DNA of 9,215 nt, from the NCBI GenBank assembly GCA_963991145.1, contig CAXDOZ010000091.1, positions 1-9,215 on the forward strand. Direction: 5' to 3'. A program made the position numbers and the translations under genes. The notes beneath the pieces are model-generated. The model saw only the letters and a list, made by a program, of their open reading frames with translations, was not told where the DNA came from and searched no databases. The DNA is from CAXDOZ01 sp963991145 (GTDB lineage: Bacteria; Bacteroidota; Bacteroidia; Chitinophagales; JABDMM01). Below are positions 1 through 7,143 of the stretch, in pieces. Each line of letters starts with the position of its first letter. Position 1 is the stretch's first letter.

Positions 1-161
1 GCTTCCTCTTTTGCTGGCTCTTCAGCCGGAGCTTCTGCTTCCTCGGGTGCGGGTTTTGCAGCCTCAGTAGTCTCTTCTTTTGCTACTTCAGCATCGGAGT
101 TTGTTCCCGAGTTTTCCTCGTTTCCCACGTTCTCCTGATTTTCTAATTCTTTTTCAGTCAA
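1..161 (-). CDS. N-terminal fragment of acidic Glu/Ala-rich protein, function unknown (partial)
   Basis: Minus-strand reading frame that runs off the start of the window, so only about 54 residues are visible. From the TTG at 159-161 it reads MTEKELENQENVG followed by a low-complexity stretch rich in Glu, Ala, Pro and Lys with EEAEAPAEEPAKEEA near the window edge. The reading is open throughout and the Glu/Ala bias argues that it is coding rather than noise. The start is uncertain. The frame is closed by a TAA near 201-203. The only ATG nearby (185-187) is in another frame and stops after nine codons, but one extra A in the A6 run (170-175) would join it to this frame as MTEDKKTFVLTEKELEN. 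It is preceded by a good Bacteroidota promoter (243-273), so it probably begins its own transcript. An acidic Ala/Glu-rich N-terminus occurs in several unrelated Bacteroidota families (for example DUF349 proteins), so no function is assigned. Confidence 0.6.
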   Translation of the reverse strand, partial: MTEKELENQENVGNEENSGTNSDAEVAKEETTEAAKPAPEEAEAPAEEPAKEE

Positions 162-242
162 AACAAATGTTTTTTGTCCTCGGTCATCCAACCGCAAGAC
201 GGGTTATAAAATGATCCAAAATCCCTTTCGGAAAATGGAGTG

Positions 243-273
243 CAAAAATACAAGAAAATCAAGAAGTATCAAA
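243..273 (-). promoter_or_regulatory. Bacteroidota-type promoter (TTTG - 19 nt - TATTTTTG)
   Basis: On the minus strand a TTTG (plus positions 270-273) is followed after 19 nt by TATTTTTG (plus 243-250), which fits the phylum's primary-sigma consensus TTTG / TAnnTTTG at its usual spacing. It lies just after the porQ stop codon and points at the partial Glu/Ala-rich gene. Transcription would start near 235-238 and give a leader of about 75 nt to the TTG start. That leader holds a small UUCC-GAAA-GGGA tetraloop hairpin (about 223-234). Confidence 0.65.
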
Positions 274-290
274 GATTTCACGCCGCTTCA

Positions 291-1343
291 TCAGCGCATA
301 AAAGCATCGAGATCTATATTGAGGGTAAAGTGGTGTATCCCTGATGCGACGTGGGTTTTAGCAAATCCGTAATTGATCTCGAATTGCTTTACATCGAAGC
401 CAAAGCCAAAACTGAATCCGGCGAAGCCTCTTTTGTAGTTCTGGTAGTTAACAGCAAGCTCCTGACGCTTGAGGTGATTGTAGGCAAATCCAACCCGGAA
501 AGACTTTCCGAAATAGAACTCTCCCCCAAAGATGAAATGCCTGAAGAAGTTGTCAAAGAAATCACCTGCTCCTCCGCCTGAGGTGCTGTCCTGACCAAAA
601 ATTCCTCCATCATCCTGTAGTGTGGGATCGTCATATCGGATGTCCCAACGCCAAAGATTATGCACAACCATATTGAACCTAAATGGCATGTACTTCAGCC
701 TTTTAGATATACCTATTTGAATATCAAATGGAATAGGCTCTCTTGGCGAACCTGTATGGCTATTGAATTGAAAACCGATGTTCTTCAAGACCAGAGAAGC
801 TGAGAACATCTTGGCAGTATCAGTGTAGTTTGCTGCCAGGTCAAAGGCCATTCCGGTTGAGATATTCCCATCCAGGCCAGAGTAGATAAACTTGGCATTC
901 CCCCCAAAACTGTATTTCTCTACTTCGTAGGCCATGCCATAGAAGACAGCAAACTCATTGGCATTGAAGGTTCCAAGAACAGTTCCATTGGGATCTGTTC
1001 GGGTAAAGTTCCCATATGTGATATACTGAAAACCCGTATTCCAGGTGAACTTGCCATTATATCGCGCATAGCTGCCAACGCCGTGATTGATCTTCCCCGG
1101 ATAAGCTACTGTGCTAAGAGAGATCTTGTTGTGCATTGTTGGGTTCAGCACTGAAGGATTCCCAAAAGCGATACTTGGATCATCGTCTTTTACCGTGATA
1201 TAAGCTCCGCCCATCATGGTGTGGCGTGCAGATGGCGAAAGTGTAAGGAAGTTATATACGCTTCTACCTCCAATCTGGGCGTTAGCCCAAAATGAACTTA
1301 AAAGAACAAGGCAAATGGTAAAATGGTGAAATCTCTGCAGCAT
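291..1343 (-). CDS. porQ: Type IX secretion system outer-membrane protein PorQ
   Basis: A 350-residue outer-membrane protein of the PorV/PorQ beta-barrel family. In known type IX secretion systems PorQ belongs to the cell-surface attachment complex with PorU, PorV and PorZ, which processes secreted cargo and anchors it to the outer membrane. The sequence shows a signal peptide (hydrophobic TICLVLLSSFWANAQ, cleavage near residue 22-23). The PorQ-like N-terminus follows: GGRSVYNFLTLSPSARHTMMGG with a DDDPSIAFGNPSVLN segment. The remainder alternates aromatic/hydrophobic and polar residues as barrel strands do, and the chain ends in a strand-like HFTLNIDLDAF. The start was placed at the ATG at 1341-1343 because it directly precedes the signal peptide. 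An in-frame ATG at 1371-1373 would add ten residues but lies upstream of the likely -7 element. The gene is 48 nt downstream of lon. No other secretion-system gene is in view. The PorQ call rests on remembered family similarity. Confidence 0.85.
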   Translation of the reverse strand: MLQRFHHFTICLVLLSSFWANAQIGGRSVYNFLTLSPSARHTMMGGAYITVKDDDPSIAFGNPSVLNPTMHNKISLSTVAYPGKINHGVGSYARYNGKFTWNTGFQYITYGNFTRTDPNGTVLGTFNANEFAVFYGMAYEVEKYSFGGNAKFIYSGLDGNISTGMAFDLAANYTDTAKMFSASLVLKNIGFQFNSHTGSPREPIPFDIQIGISKRLKYMPFRFNMVVHNLWRWDIRYDDPTLQDDGGIFGQDSTSGGGAGDFFDNFFRHFIFGGEFYFGKSFRVGFAYNHLKRQELAVNYQNYKRGFAGFSFGFGFDVKQFEINYGFAKTHVASGIHHFTLNIDLDAFMR

Positions 1344-1360
1344 AATTGGCCGAACCCGCG

Positions 1361-1368
1361 CAAATGTA
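1361..1368 (-). promoter_or_regulatory. Candidate porQ -7 promoter element TACATTTG
   Basis: CAAATGTA on the plus strand reads TACATTTG on the minus strand, an exact TAnnTTTG match 17 nt upstream of the chosen porQ start. It would give a very short leader. The upstream -33 TTTG is poor here (only AGTTA-like sequence at the expected distance), so this is a partial promoter, possibly supplementing read-through from lon. Confidence 0.4.
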
Positions 1369-1391
1369 ATCAATAGAGTTCAGCCATATAA

Positions 1392-3857
1392 CTAGGGTTG
1401 CTTTTTCACCTCAGAAGCAGAAATGAAATCAGAGATCTTTAACGGATTTCTGACAGTTTTGGCATTCAGGGCAATATTCAGAACCTCATCCATTTCTTTC
1501 ACATAATGGAATCTCAGGCTCTTCACAAAGTCCTCCTGAATCTCCTCCACATCCTTCTGATTCTTCTCTGGAAGGATGATATCCTTCATGCCGGCGCGCT
1601 TAGCAGCAAGGATCTTTTCTTTGATCCCACCAACAGGAAGCACCTTCCCTCTCAAAGTGATCTCACCGGTCATGGCCAGCTGCTTTTTCAACGCTCTCTG
1701 ACTAAATAAAGAAGCCAAAGCAGATAGAATCGTAACACCCGCAGATGGACCATCCTTTGGAACAGCACCTTCAGGCACGTGGATATGAATATTCACTTTC
1801 GAGAAGATCTTTGGATCAATACCGTATTCGGTGGCATGTCGCTGCAGATAACTCAATGCCGTGGAAGCAGATTCCTTCATCACATCGCCCAGGTTACCTG
1901 TAAGCTTCAATTGGCCGTTACCAGCCGATATGGTGGACTCAATGAATAGGATATCTCCTCCAACACTGGTGTATGCCATTCCAATTGAGACTCCGGGAGG
2001 ATTGATCTCTTTGAACAGACTCTGATCGTATTTAGGTCTTCCCAGAATATCAACCAGGCTATCAGCGCTTACCGTTACCTTTTCAGCCTCGCCAATAGCT
2101 ATATTCTTCGCAGCATTACGCATCACAGCAGCCATTACTCTATCGAGTTCCCTTACGCCGGATTCTCTGGTATACGAAGAGATAAGTTCGGCAATGGCAG
2201 GCTTCCCTATGCTTACCTGCTTCGCTTTCAAACCGTGTGCTTCTCTTTGTTTTGGCACCAAATAGGTCTTAGCGATCTCAACCTTTTCCTCCAGACTGTA
2301 ACCGTCTAGGAAAATGATCTCCATACGATCTCTAAGCGCGGGATGAATGCTGGACAGGCTATTGGCAGTCGCGATGAACATGACCTTGCTCAGATCATAT
2401 TCGAGCTCCAAATAGTTATCGTAGAATTCAGTGTTCTGCTCTGGGTCAAGCACTTCAAGTAAGGCAGAACTTGGATCACCTCTGAAATCAGATCCCACCT
2501 TATCGATCTCATCAAGAATGAAAACAGGGTTAGATGTCTTCACCTTTTTCAGGGATTGAATGATCCTTCCCGGCATCGCGCCGATATAGGTTTTTCTGTG
2601 GCCGCGAATTTCTGATTCATCATGCAATCCACCGAGTGACATTCTTACATACTTTCTGTCCAATGCTCGTGCAATGCTTCTTCCAAGAGATGTCTTACCA
2701 ACACCTGGAGGGCCTACAAAGCAAAGGATTGGAGACTTAAGATCACCTTTCAGTTTAAGAACTGCTAGATATTCCAGAACCCTATCCTTGATCTTGTCTA
2801 AGCCAAAGTGATCATGATCGAGAACTTCTTTTGCTCTCTTCAGATCAAAGTTATCCTGGGTGTAGATCTTCCATGGGAGATCAAGAAGTAACTCGCAATA
2901 GTTCAGAATAACTGAATATTCGGCTGCCGCCGGATTGGTGCGCTCAAGTTTCTGGATCTCTTTTGAAAAGGTATCTGCCACTTCCTGTGGCCATTTCATC
3001 TTCTCAGCCCTTTCCTTGAGATTCTCGATTTCCTTGCTGATCGAATCACCACCCAACTCTTCCTGGATCTGCTTCATTTGCTGGTGCAGATAGTAGTCGC
3101 GCTGTTGCTTTTCCATATCGCCCTTCACCTTATTTTGGATCTGGGTCTTCAGCTCAAGCATCTGTAATTCCTCATTCAGCAGCTCAAGAACTCTCTGCGC
3201 TCTTTCATCAATGCCATTGATCTCAAGCACTTCTTGCTTGGTCTCCGGATCAACATTCAGGTTACTGGCGATAAAGTGGATCAGGAATGCCGGTCTCTTG
3301 ATATTCTTAAGCACGATACCCGCTTCAGATGGAATCTGAGGAGATAACTCAATAATGTTCTTTGCAAGGTCATTCATCGAGCTTATCAGAGCTTCAAACT
3401 CCTTCTCATCACTAGTTGGTTCGTCACCAAGCATATGTGCTTCAGCAATGAAATATGGGTCTTCACTTAAATACTTGCCAGCCTGGAAACGCTTTCTTCC
3501 CTGAAGAATGACTGTTGTAGTCCCATCAGGCATTTTGAGCATCTTGATGATCCTTGCTACAGTTCCAATCTCAAAGAGGTCAGTGGATTCAGGCTCTTCG
3601 ATATTGCCATCGCGCTGACTCACTACCGCAACCATGCGATCTTTCTTATAAGCCTCTTTGATGGCTTTGATTGACTTATCTCTACCTACAGTAATAGGGA
3701 GAACCACTCCAGGAAATAGCACCATATTTCTCAAAGGCACTACCGGATAGGTCTCGGCATAATCTAACTCATCTGGATCCTGACTATCATCTTCCGCCAG
3801 GATAGGCAAAAAATCTACTTCCTCATCTGAGGATCCCATGAAGGAATTTTCAAACAT
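1392..3857 (-). CDS. lon: ATP-dependent Lon protease (endopeptidase La)
   Basis: An 821-residue cytoplasmic AAA+ serine protease that unfolds and degrades misfolded and regulatory proteins as a hexamer. Domain order: an acidic N-terminal tail (1-35), the substrate-binding LON domain starting at YPVVPLRNMVLFPGVVLPI (about 37-240), a coiled-coil segment (about 240-310), the AAA+ module, and the C-terminal S16 protease domain (about 610-800). Walker A is GPPGVGKT (382-389, Lys388) and Walker B is VFILDEID (Asp449/Glu450). The catalytic Ser is in KDGPSAG (Ser705), paired with the Lys in GGIKEK (Lys748 by the 43-residue spacing known for E. coli Lon). All key residues are present and the length is normal for LonA; the extra length over the E. 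coli enzyme comes partly from the acidic N-terminal tail. The gene starts 14 nt after the clpB stop codon, so the two are very probably co-transcribed. It ends with TAG. Confidence 0.97.
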   Translation of the reverse strand: MFENSFMGSSDEEVDFLPILAEDDSQDPDELDYAETYPVVPLRNMVLFPGVVLPITVGRDKSIKAIKEAYKKDRMVAVVSQRDGNIEEPESTDLFEIGTVARIIKMLKMPDGTTTVILQGRKRFQAGKYLSEDPYFIAEAHMLGDEPTSDEKEFEALISSMNDLAKNIIELSPQIPSEAGIVLKNIKRPAFLIHFIASNLNVDPETKQEVLEINGIDERAQRVLELLNEELQMLELKTQIQNKVKGDMEKQQRDYYLHQQMKQIQEELGGDSISKEIENLKERAEKMKWPQEVADTFSKEIQKLERTNPAAAEYSVILNYCELLLDLPWKIYTQDNFDLKRAKEVLDHDHFGLDKIKDRVLEYLAVLKLKGDLKSPILCFVGPPGVGKTSLGRSIARALDRKYVRMSLGGLHDESEIRGHRKTYIGAMPGRIIQSLKKVKTSNPVFILDEIDKVGSDFRGDPSSALLEVLDPEQNTEFYDNYLELEYDLSKVMFIATANSLSSIHPALRDRMEIIFLDGYSLEEKVEIAKTYLVPKQREAHGLKAKQVSIGKPAIAELISSYTRESGVRELDRVMAAVMRNAAKNIAIGEAEKVTVSADSLVDILGRPKYDQSLFKEINPPGVSIGMAYTSVGGDILFIESTISAGNGQLKLTGNLGDVMKESASTALSYLQRHATEYGIDPKIFSKVNIHIHVPEGAVPKDGPSAGVTILSALASLFSQRALKKQLAMTGEITLRGKVLPVGGIKEKILAAKRAGMKDIILPEKNQKDVEEIQEDFVKSLRFHYVKEMDEVLNIALNAKTVRNPLKISDFISASEVKKQP

Positions 3858-3871
3858 ATCTTCGATTTCTA

Positions 3872-6499
3872 TTAATTCAGGTTGATATTCAAATCACTCA
3901 GATTAGCATCTTCAAATGTGAGATCACCTTCTTCGATGGTCACTAAGATTGCACTATCGGAGCTGAGTTCTCCGCTGATCACCTTCTTAGAGAGTTCGTT
4001 TATGATCTCCTGCTCAATGATCCTTTTGATGGGTCTTGCACCGTATTCAGGGTCATATCCCTCATCTGCGAGCCAATTGACCGCAGTCTCTGTAAACTCG
4101 ATGCTGATTCCCTGTTCTTTCATACGTTCTTTCACCTCGTCTAACTGCAATTTTACAATCGACTTGATCTGTCGACGAAGGAGTGGTGAGAACAAAATGA
4201 TCTCATCCAATCGGTTGATGAATTCAGGTTTCACATAAGCTTTGAGCCTCTCTAAAACCTCCAATTTGGTGGTTTCCATTACCATTGGAACATCATCTAC
4301 AGCAACCCCGTCAAAGTTTTCATGAATAATGTCTGAGCCAATGTTTGATGTAAGGATGATGATCGCATTCTTAAAATTGACAGTTTTCCCTTTGCTATCA
4401 GTCAATCGACCTTCGTCCAGAACCTGCAAAAGCACATTATATACATCGGGATGTGCCTTTTCAAGTTCATCAAAGAGCACTATTGAATATGGATTTCTAC
4501 GAACCGCTTCTGTTAGAATTCCACCTTCATCATGGCCGGTATAACCCGGAGGTGCGCCAATAAGACGAGATACCGTGTGGGGCTCCTGGTACTCCGACAT
4601 ATCAATCCTTGTCAATGCGCTCTTATTATCAAAAAGCGTTTCAGCCAAAGCTTTAGACAGATGTGTTTTCCCTACACCTGTGCTTCCAAGAAAGAGGAAT
4701 GTTCCCATTGGTCTGTCGGGATCCTGTAATCCTGCTCTTGACCTCAGAATAGCATTAGAAATGGCTGTTACAGCTGTATCCTGCCCTTTAACACTTTCCT
4801 TGAGCTCATCCTCGAGATGCAGCAGCTTCTCTCTATCGGATTGGACCATCTTATGGACCGGAATACCTGTCCATTTTGAGACGATCGCTCCAATATCTTC
4901 ACCGCTAACTTCCTCTTTCAACATGCGTTTTGAAGACTCTTGCTTCTCGAGCTTTTGTTCGAGAACACTAAGCTCTTCCTCAGTTTGACGGATCTTTCCG
5001 TAACGGATCTCTGCCACTGCACCGTAGTTTCCTTCTCTTTCCAGTTGCTCAGCCTCAAGTCTAAAATCTTCGATCGATCTCTTATGCTCCTGGATCTTAT
5101 CCAGAAGGTCCTTTTCCTGTCGCCAACTTGCTGATATCTTATCTCTCTCTTCTCCGAGATCTGCTAATTGCTTTTCAAGAGCAGCTAAGGCTCCATTCCC
5201 ACTTTCCTGCTTCAATGCCTCTCTTTCAATCTCGAGCTGACGGATCTTTCTTTCAATCTCATCAAGATCTTCTGGAAGTGAGTCTATCTCTAATCGAATC
5301 TTCGCTGCCGCTTCATCAATAAGGTCGATCGCCTTATCCGGAAGGAATCGATCTGTAATGTATCGATCTGAAAGTTGCACGGCCTGAATAATGGCCTCAT
5401 CGCGGATCTTCACCTTATGATGATTCTCATAGCGCTCTTTCAATCCGCGTAAGATTGCAATTGCATCATCGATACCGGGTTCATCGACCATTACTGTCTG
5501 GAATCTGCGCTCTAAGGCTTTGTCTTTTTCGATGTACTTGCGGTATTCATTCAATGTAGTAGCACCAATTGCTCTAAGCAAGCCTCTGGCAAGAGCTGGT
5601 TTTAGGATATTGGCAGCATCCATGGTGTTTCCATCCGTGGCACCTGCCCCAACAATCATATGGATCTCATCAATGAAGAGGATGATTTCTCCCTTTGCCT
5701 CCTCTACTTCGTTAAGGACTGCTTTTAACCTCTCTTCAAAATCCCCTCTAAACTTAGAACCAGCCATTAAAAGGCCCATATCAAGAGAGAAGATTACTTT
5801 GCTTTTCAGATTTTCAGGCACGTCACCCTGAATTATTCTTTGTGCGATCCCCTCAGCTACAGCTGTTTTTCCGGTTCCGGGTTCACCTACCAGAACAGGA
5901 TTATTCTTTGTTCTTCTACTTAAAATGTGAAGGACCCTTCTGATCTCTTCATCTCTTCCGATAACTGGGTCAAGACTACCATCGGCGGCAGCCTCATTTA
6001 GATTCTTAGCGTACTTGCCAAGAGCATTATAAACAGACTCAGCATTTTGCTCCTCTACCTTCTTTCCCTTTCTCAAAACCTTCATTCCCTCTTTGATGGC
6101 ATCGGTCGATAGGCCAATTTCATTGAGCAGTTTTCCTGTATCATCCTTTCCAACAGAAAGAGCGATCAGTAAATGTTCGATTGAGACGAACTTGTCTCCA
6201 AAATCATTGATCAGGCTACCTGCTTTTAGAACTGTCTGTCCCATTTGGGCAGTAGGATATTGCATTTGGTCACCTGAAACCGTGCTGATCCCATCCAATC
6301 GATCATTTACACTATCATTTAGTTTCTGTGATTCTGTCCCAACCTGTTCCAAAAGAAATGGAACAACGTCTTTGTCTACCTCCAGGATTCCTTTTAAAAG
6401 ATGAATCGTATCCAGATATGGATGTTTGGATTGGTAGGCAATCTCCTGAGCCTTTGACATGGCCTCCATTGACTTTACCGTGAAATTATTCGGATTCAT
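3872..6499 (-). CDS. clpB: ATP-dependent chaperone / protein disaggregase ClpB
   Basis: An 875-residue Hsp100 hexamer that pulls polypeptides out of aggregates together with the DnaK system in the cytoplasm. Order of domains: Clp N-terminal repeat domain (about 1-145), first nucleotide-binding domain with Walker A GEPGTGKT (205-212) and Walker B FIDEIH (Asp277/Glu278), the coiled-coil M-domain (about 405-530), second nucleotide-binding domain with GSTGVGKT (605-612) and LFDELE (Asp687/Glu688), and the C-terminal D2-small domain (about 760-860). The M-domain is what separates ClpB from ClpA and ClpC. The first pore loop is KFRGDFEER with Phe250 where Tyr is usual. The second pore loop is GYTGHDEGG with the expected Tyr653. 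The ATG start gives the typical MNPNNFTVKSMEAM opening. It is the first gene of the minus-strand run and lies divergent from a small membrane-protein gene. No good TAnnTTTG promoter is seen upstream; CTGAC-type repeats are there instead. Confidence 0.98.
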   Translation of the reverse strand: MNPNNFTVKSMEAMSKAQEIAYQSKHPYLDTIHLLKGILEVDKDVVPFLLEQVGTESQKLNDSVNDRLDGISTVSGDQMQYPTAQMGQTVLKAGSLINDFGDKFVSIEHLLIALSVGKDDTGKLLNEIGLSTDAIKEGMKVLRKGKKVEEQNAESVYNALGKYAKNLNEAAADGSLDPVIGRDEEIRRVLHILSRRTKNNPVLVGEPGTGKTAVAEGIAQRIIQGDVPENLKSKVIFSLDMGLLMAGSKFRGDFEERLKAVLNEVEEAKGEIILFIDEIHMIVGAGATDGNTMDAANILKPALARGLLRAIGATTLNEYRKYIEKDKALERRFQTVMVDEPGIDDAIAILRGLKERYENHHKVKIRDEAIIQAVQLSDRYITDRFLPDKAIDLIDEAAAKIRLEIDSLPEDLDEIERKIRQLEIEREALKQESGNGALAALEKQLADLGEERDKISASWRQEKDLLDKIQEHKRSIEDFRLEAEQLEREGNYGAVAEIRYGKIRQTEEELSVLEQKLEKQESSKRMLKEEVSGEDIGAIVSKWTGIPVHKMVQSDREKLLHLEDELKESVKGQDTAVTAISNAILRSRAGLQDPDRPMGTFLFLGSTGVGKTHLSKALAETLFDNKSALTRIDMSEYQEPHTVSRLIGAPPGYTGHDEGGILTEAVRRNPYSIVLFDELEKAHPDVYNVLLQVLDEGRLTDSKGKTVNFKNAIIILTSNIGSDIIHENFDGVAVDDVPMVMETTKLEVLERLKAYVKPEFINRLDEIILFSPLLRRQIKSIVKLQLDEVKERMKEQGISIEFTETAVNWLADEGYDPEYGARPIKRIIEQEIINELSKKVISGELSSDSAILVTIEEGDLTFEDANLSDLNINLN

Positions 6500-6538
6500 A
6501 TCTCGCTCTAATCAAAAACTCGACCATAGCAATTCAGG

Positions 6539-6563
6539 GTCAGCTTTCATGTTAATTTGTCAG
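6539..6563 (-). promoter_or_regulatory. Paired CTGAC direct repeats upstream of clpB
   Basis: On the minus strand CTGACA (plus 6558-6563) and CTGAC (plus 6539-6543) lie in the same orientation exactly 20 bp apart, about two helical turns, and 40-64 bp upstream of the clpB start. A CTGACAG in the opposite orientation sits at plus 6621-6627. The layout suits a regulator binding one face of DNA or an alternative-sigma promoter. Bacteroidota generally lack the proteobacterial heat-shock sigma factor RpoH, so another control of clpB is expected. The functional role is inference. Confidence 0.3.
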
Positions 6564-6644
6564 ATTAGTTGAAAATCGTTTTAGAAATTTGCCTTATTGA
6601 CATGGTATTTCATATCCAGTCTGACAGAGAAATGAATATTGAAA

Positions 6645-6660
6645 CAATCCTTAAGGATTG
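6645..6660. promoter_or_regulatory. Perfect 16-bp palindrome, candidate operator
   Basis: CAATCCTTAAGGATTG is a perfect inverted repeat with no spacer, 35 bp before the start of the small membrane-protein gene (6696). The symmetry does not extend beyond 16 bp, and no T-run follows, so it is not a terminator. A dimeric repressor or activator site controlling the plus-strand gene is the simplest reading. Confidence 0.4.
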
Positions 6661-6695
6661 GTGTTCGGTTTGTTTTGATTCAAGGCTTTTAAAAC

Positions 6696-7088
6696 ATGGT
6701 GAAATTCAATCCATTCAAACAATTCGCCTTCATCACGGGAGCTAGTGTTTTGGCAATGATCGTTGCTAAGATGGTTGGATTCTCAGGAGAAGCTGAGTGG
6801 ATGATAGCATGTGTTGGCATACTTTTTTTTGCACTTGTAAACCCCACCCTATCCGTTTTTGTGTATAAGAGAAAACTCCGCTATTTCCTGATCTCTCTCG
6901 CTTTTTTTGCTGCAACTATGTTAAGCATATTAATATCTGCTAAACTGTTGTCGATAAGTCCATTAAATGAGTTTGTGGAGTATCGAATTATTTTGGGAGT
7001 GACTGTTGTGTTTTTCTTTATGGCAAACGCTTTAGCCTTAATCATTAAGCTAGTAATTGAACTTACTGACCCTGCGCAGGCTCAGTGA
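6696..7088 (+). CDS. Small four-helix integral membrane protein, function unknown
   Basis: A 130-residue protein I do not recognise. It is strongly hydrophobic, with four likely transmembrane helices at about 9-28, 35-57, 62-85 and 97-121. Lys/Arg residues cluster in the loop between helices 2 and 3 (VYKRKLRYF), and the C-terminus is short and polar (TDPAQAQ). By the positive-inside rule both termini would face the cytoplasm less strongly than that loop, so topology is ambiguous. There is no signal peptide distinct from helix 1, no cysteine-pair motif, and no catalytic signature. It is transcribed divergently from clpB and is 55 nt upstream of a membrane-anchored redoxin gene on the same strand, so the two could form an operon. 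The ATG start directly precedes a plausible VKFNPFKQF amphipathic start; there is no clear Shine-Dalgarno sequence, as usual in this phylum. Confidence 0.75.
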   Translation: MVKFNPFKQFAFITGASVLAMIVAKMVGFSGEAEWMIACVGILFFALVNPTLSVFVYKRKLRYFLISLAFFAATMLSILISAKLLSISPLNEFVEYRIILGVTVVFFFMANALALIIKLVIELTDPAQAQ

Positions 7089-7143
7089 AACCCAAATAAG
7101 GTATTTCCAGTAAACTATTTGCGATACTCTAGGTTAACTTAAT

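Noticed and set aside
351..667. A 76-codon plus-strand frame and a 92-codon minus-strand frame inside porQ
   Set aside because: Both lie wholly within the PorQ coding sequence in other frames, without independent start context or recognisable domains.
1344..1373. Longer PorQ start at 1371-1373
   Set aside because: It would put ten extra residues (MITFARVRPI) in front of a normal signal peptide and would lie at or before the likely -7 element.
3882..6404. Several plus-strand open frames of 64-137 codons opposite clpB
   Set aside because: They are antisense shadows of a fully intact ClpB gene, have no family features and show Ser/Leu-rich composition typical of reverse frames.
6597..6602. TTGACA resembling a sigma-70 -35 box
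   Set aside because: There is no TATAAT-like partner at 16-18 nt, and the E. coli consensus does not apply to primary promoters in Bacteroidota.
7089..7143. Promoter or terminator between the two plus-strand genes
   Set aside because: CTATTTG lacks the TAnn spacing of the -7 consensus and no stem followed by T-run is present; nothing can be supported.
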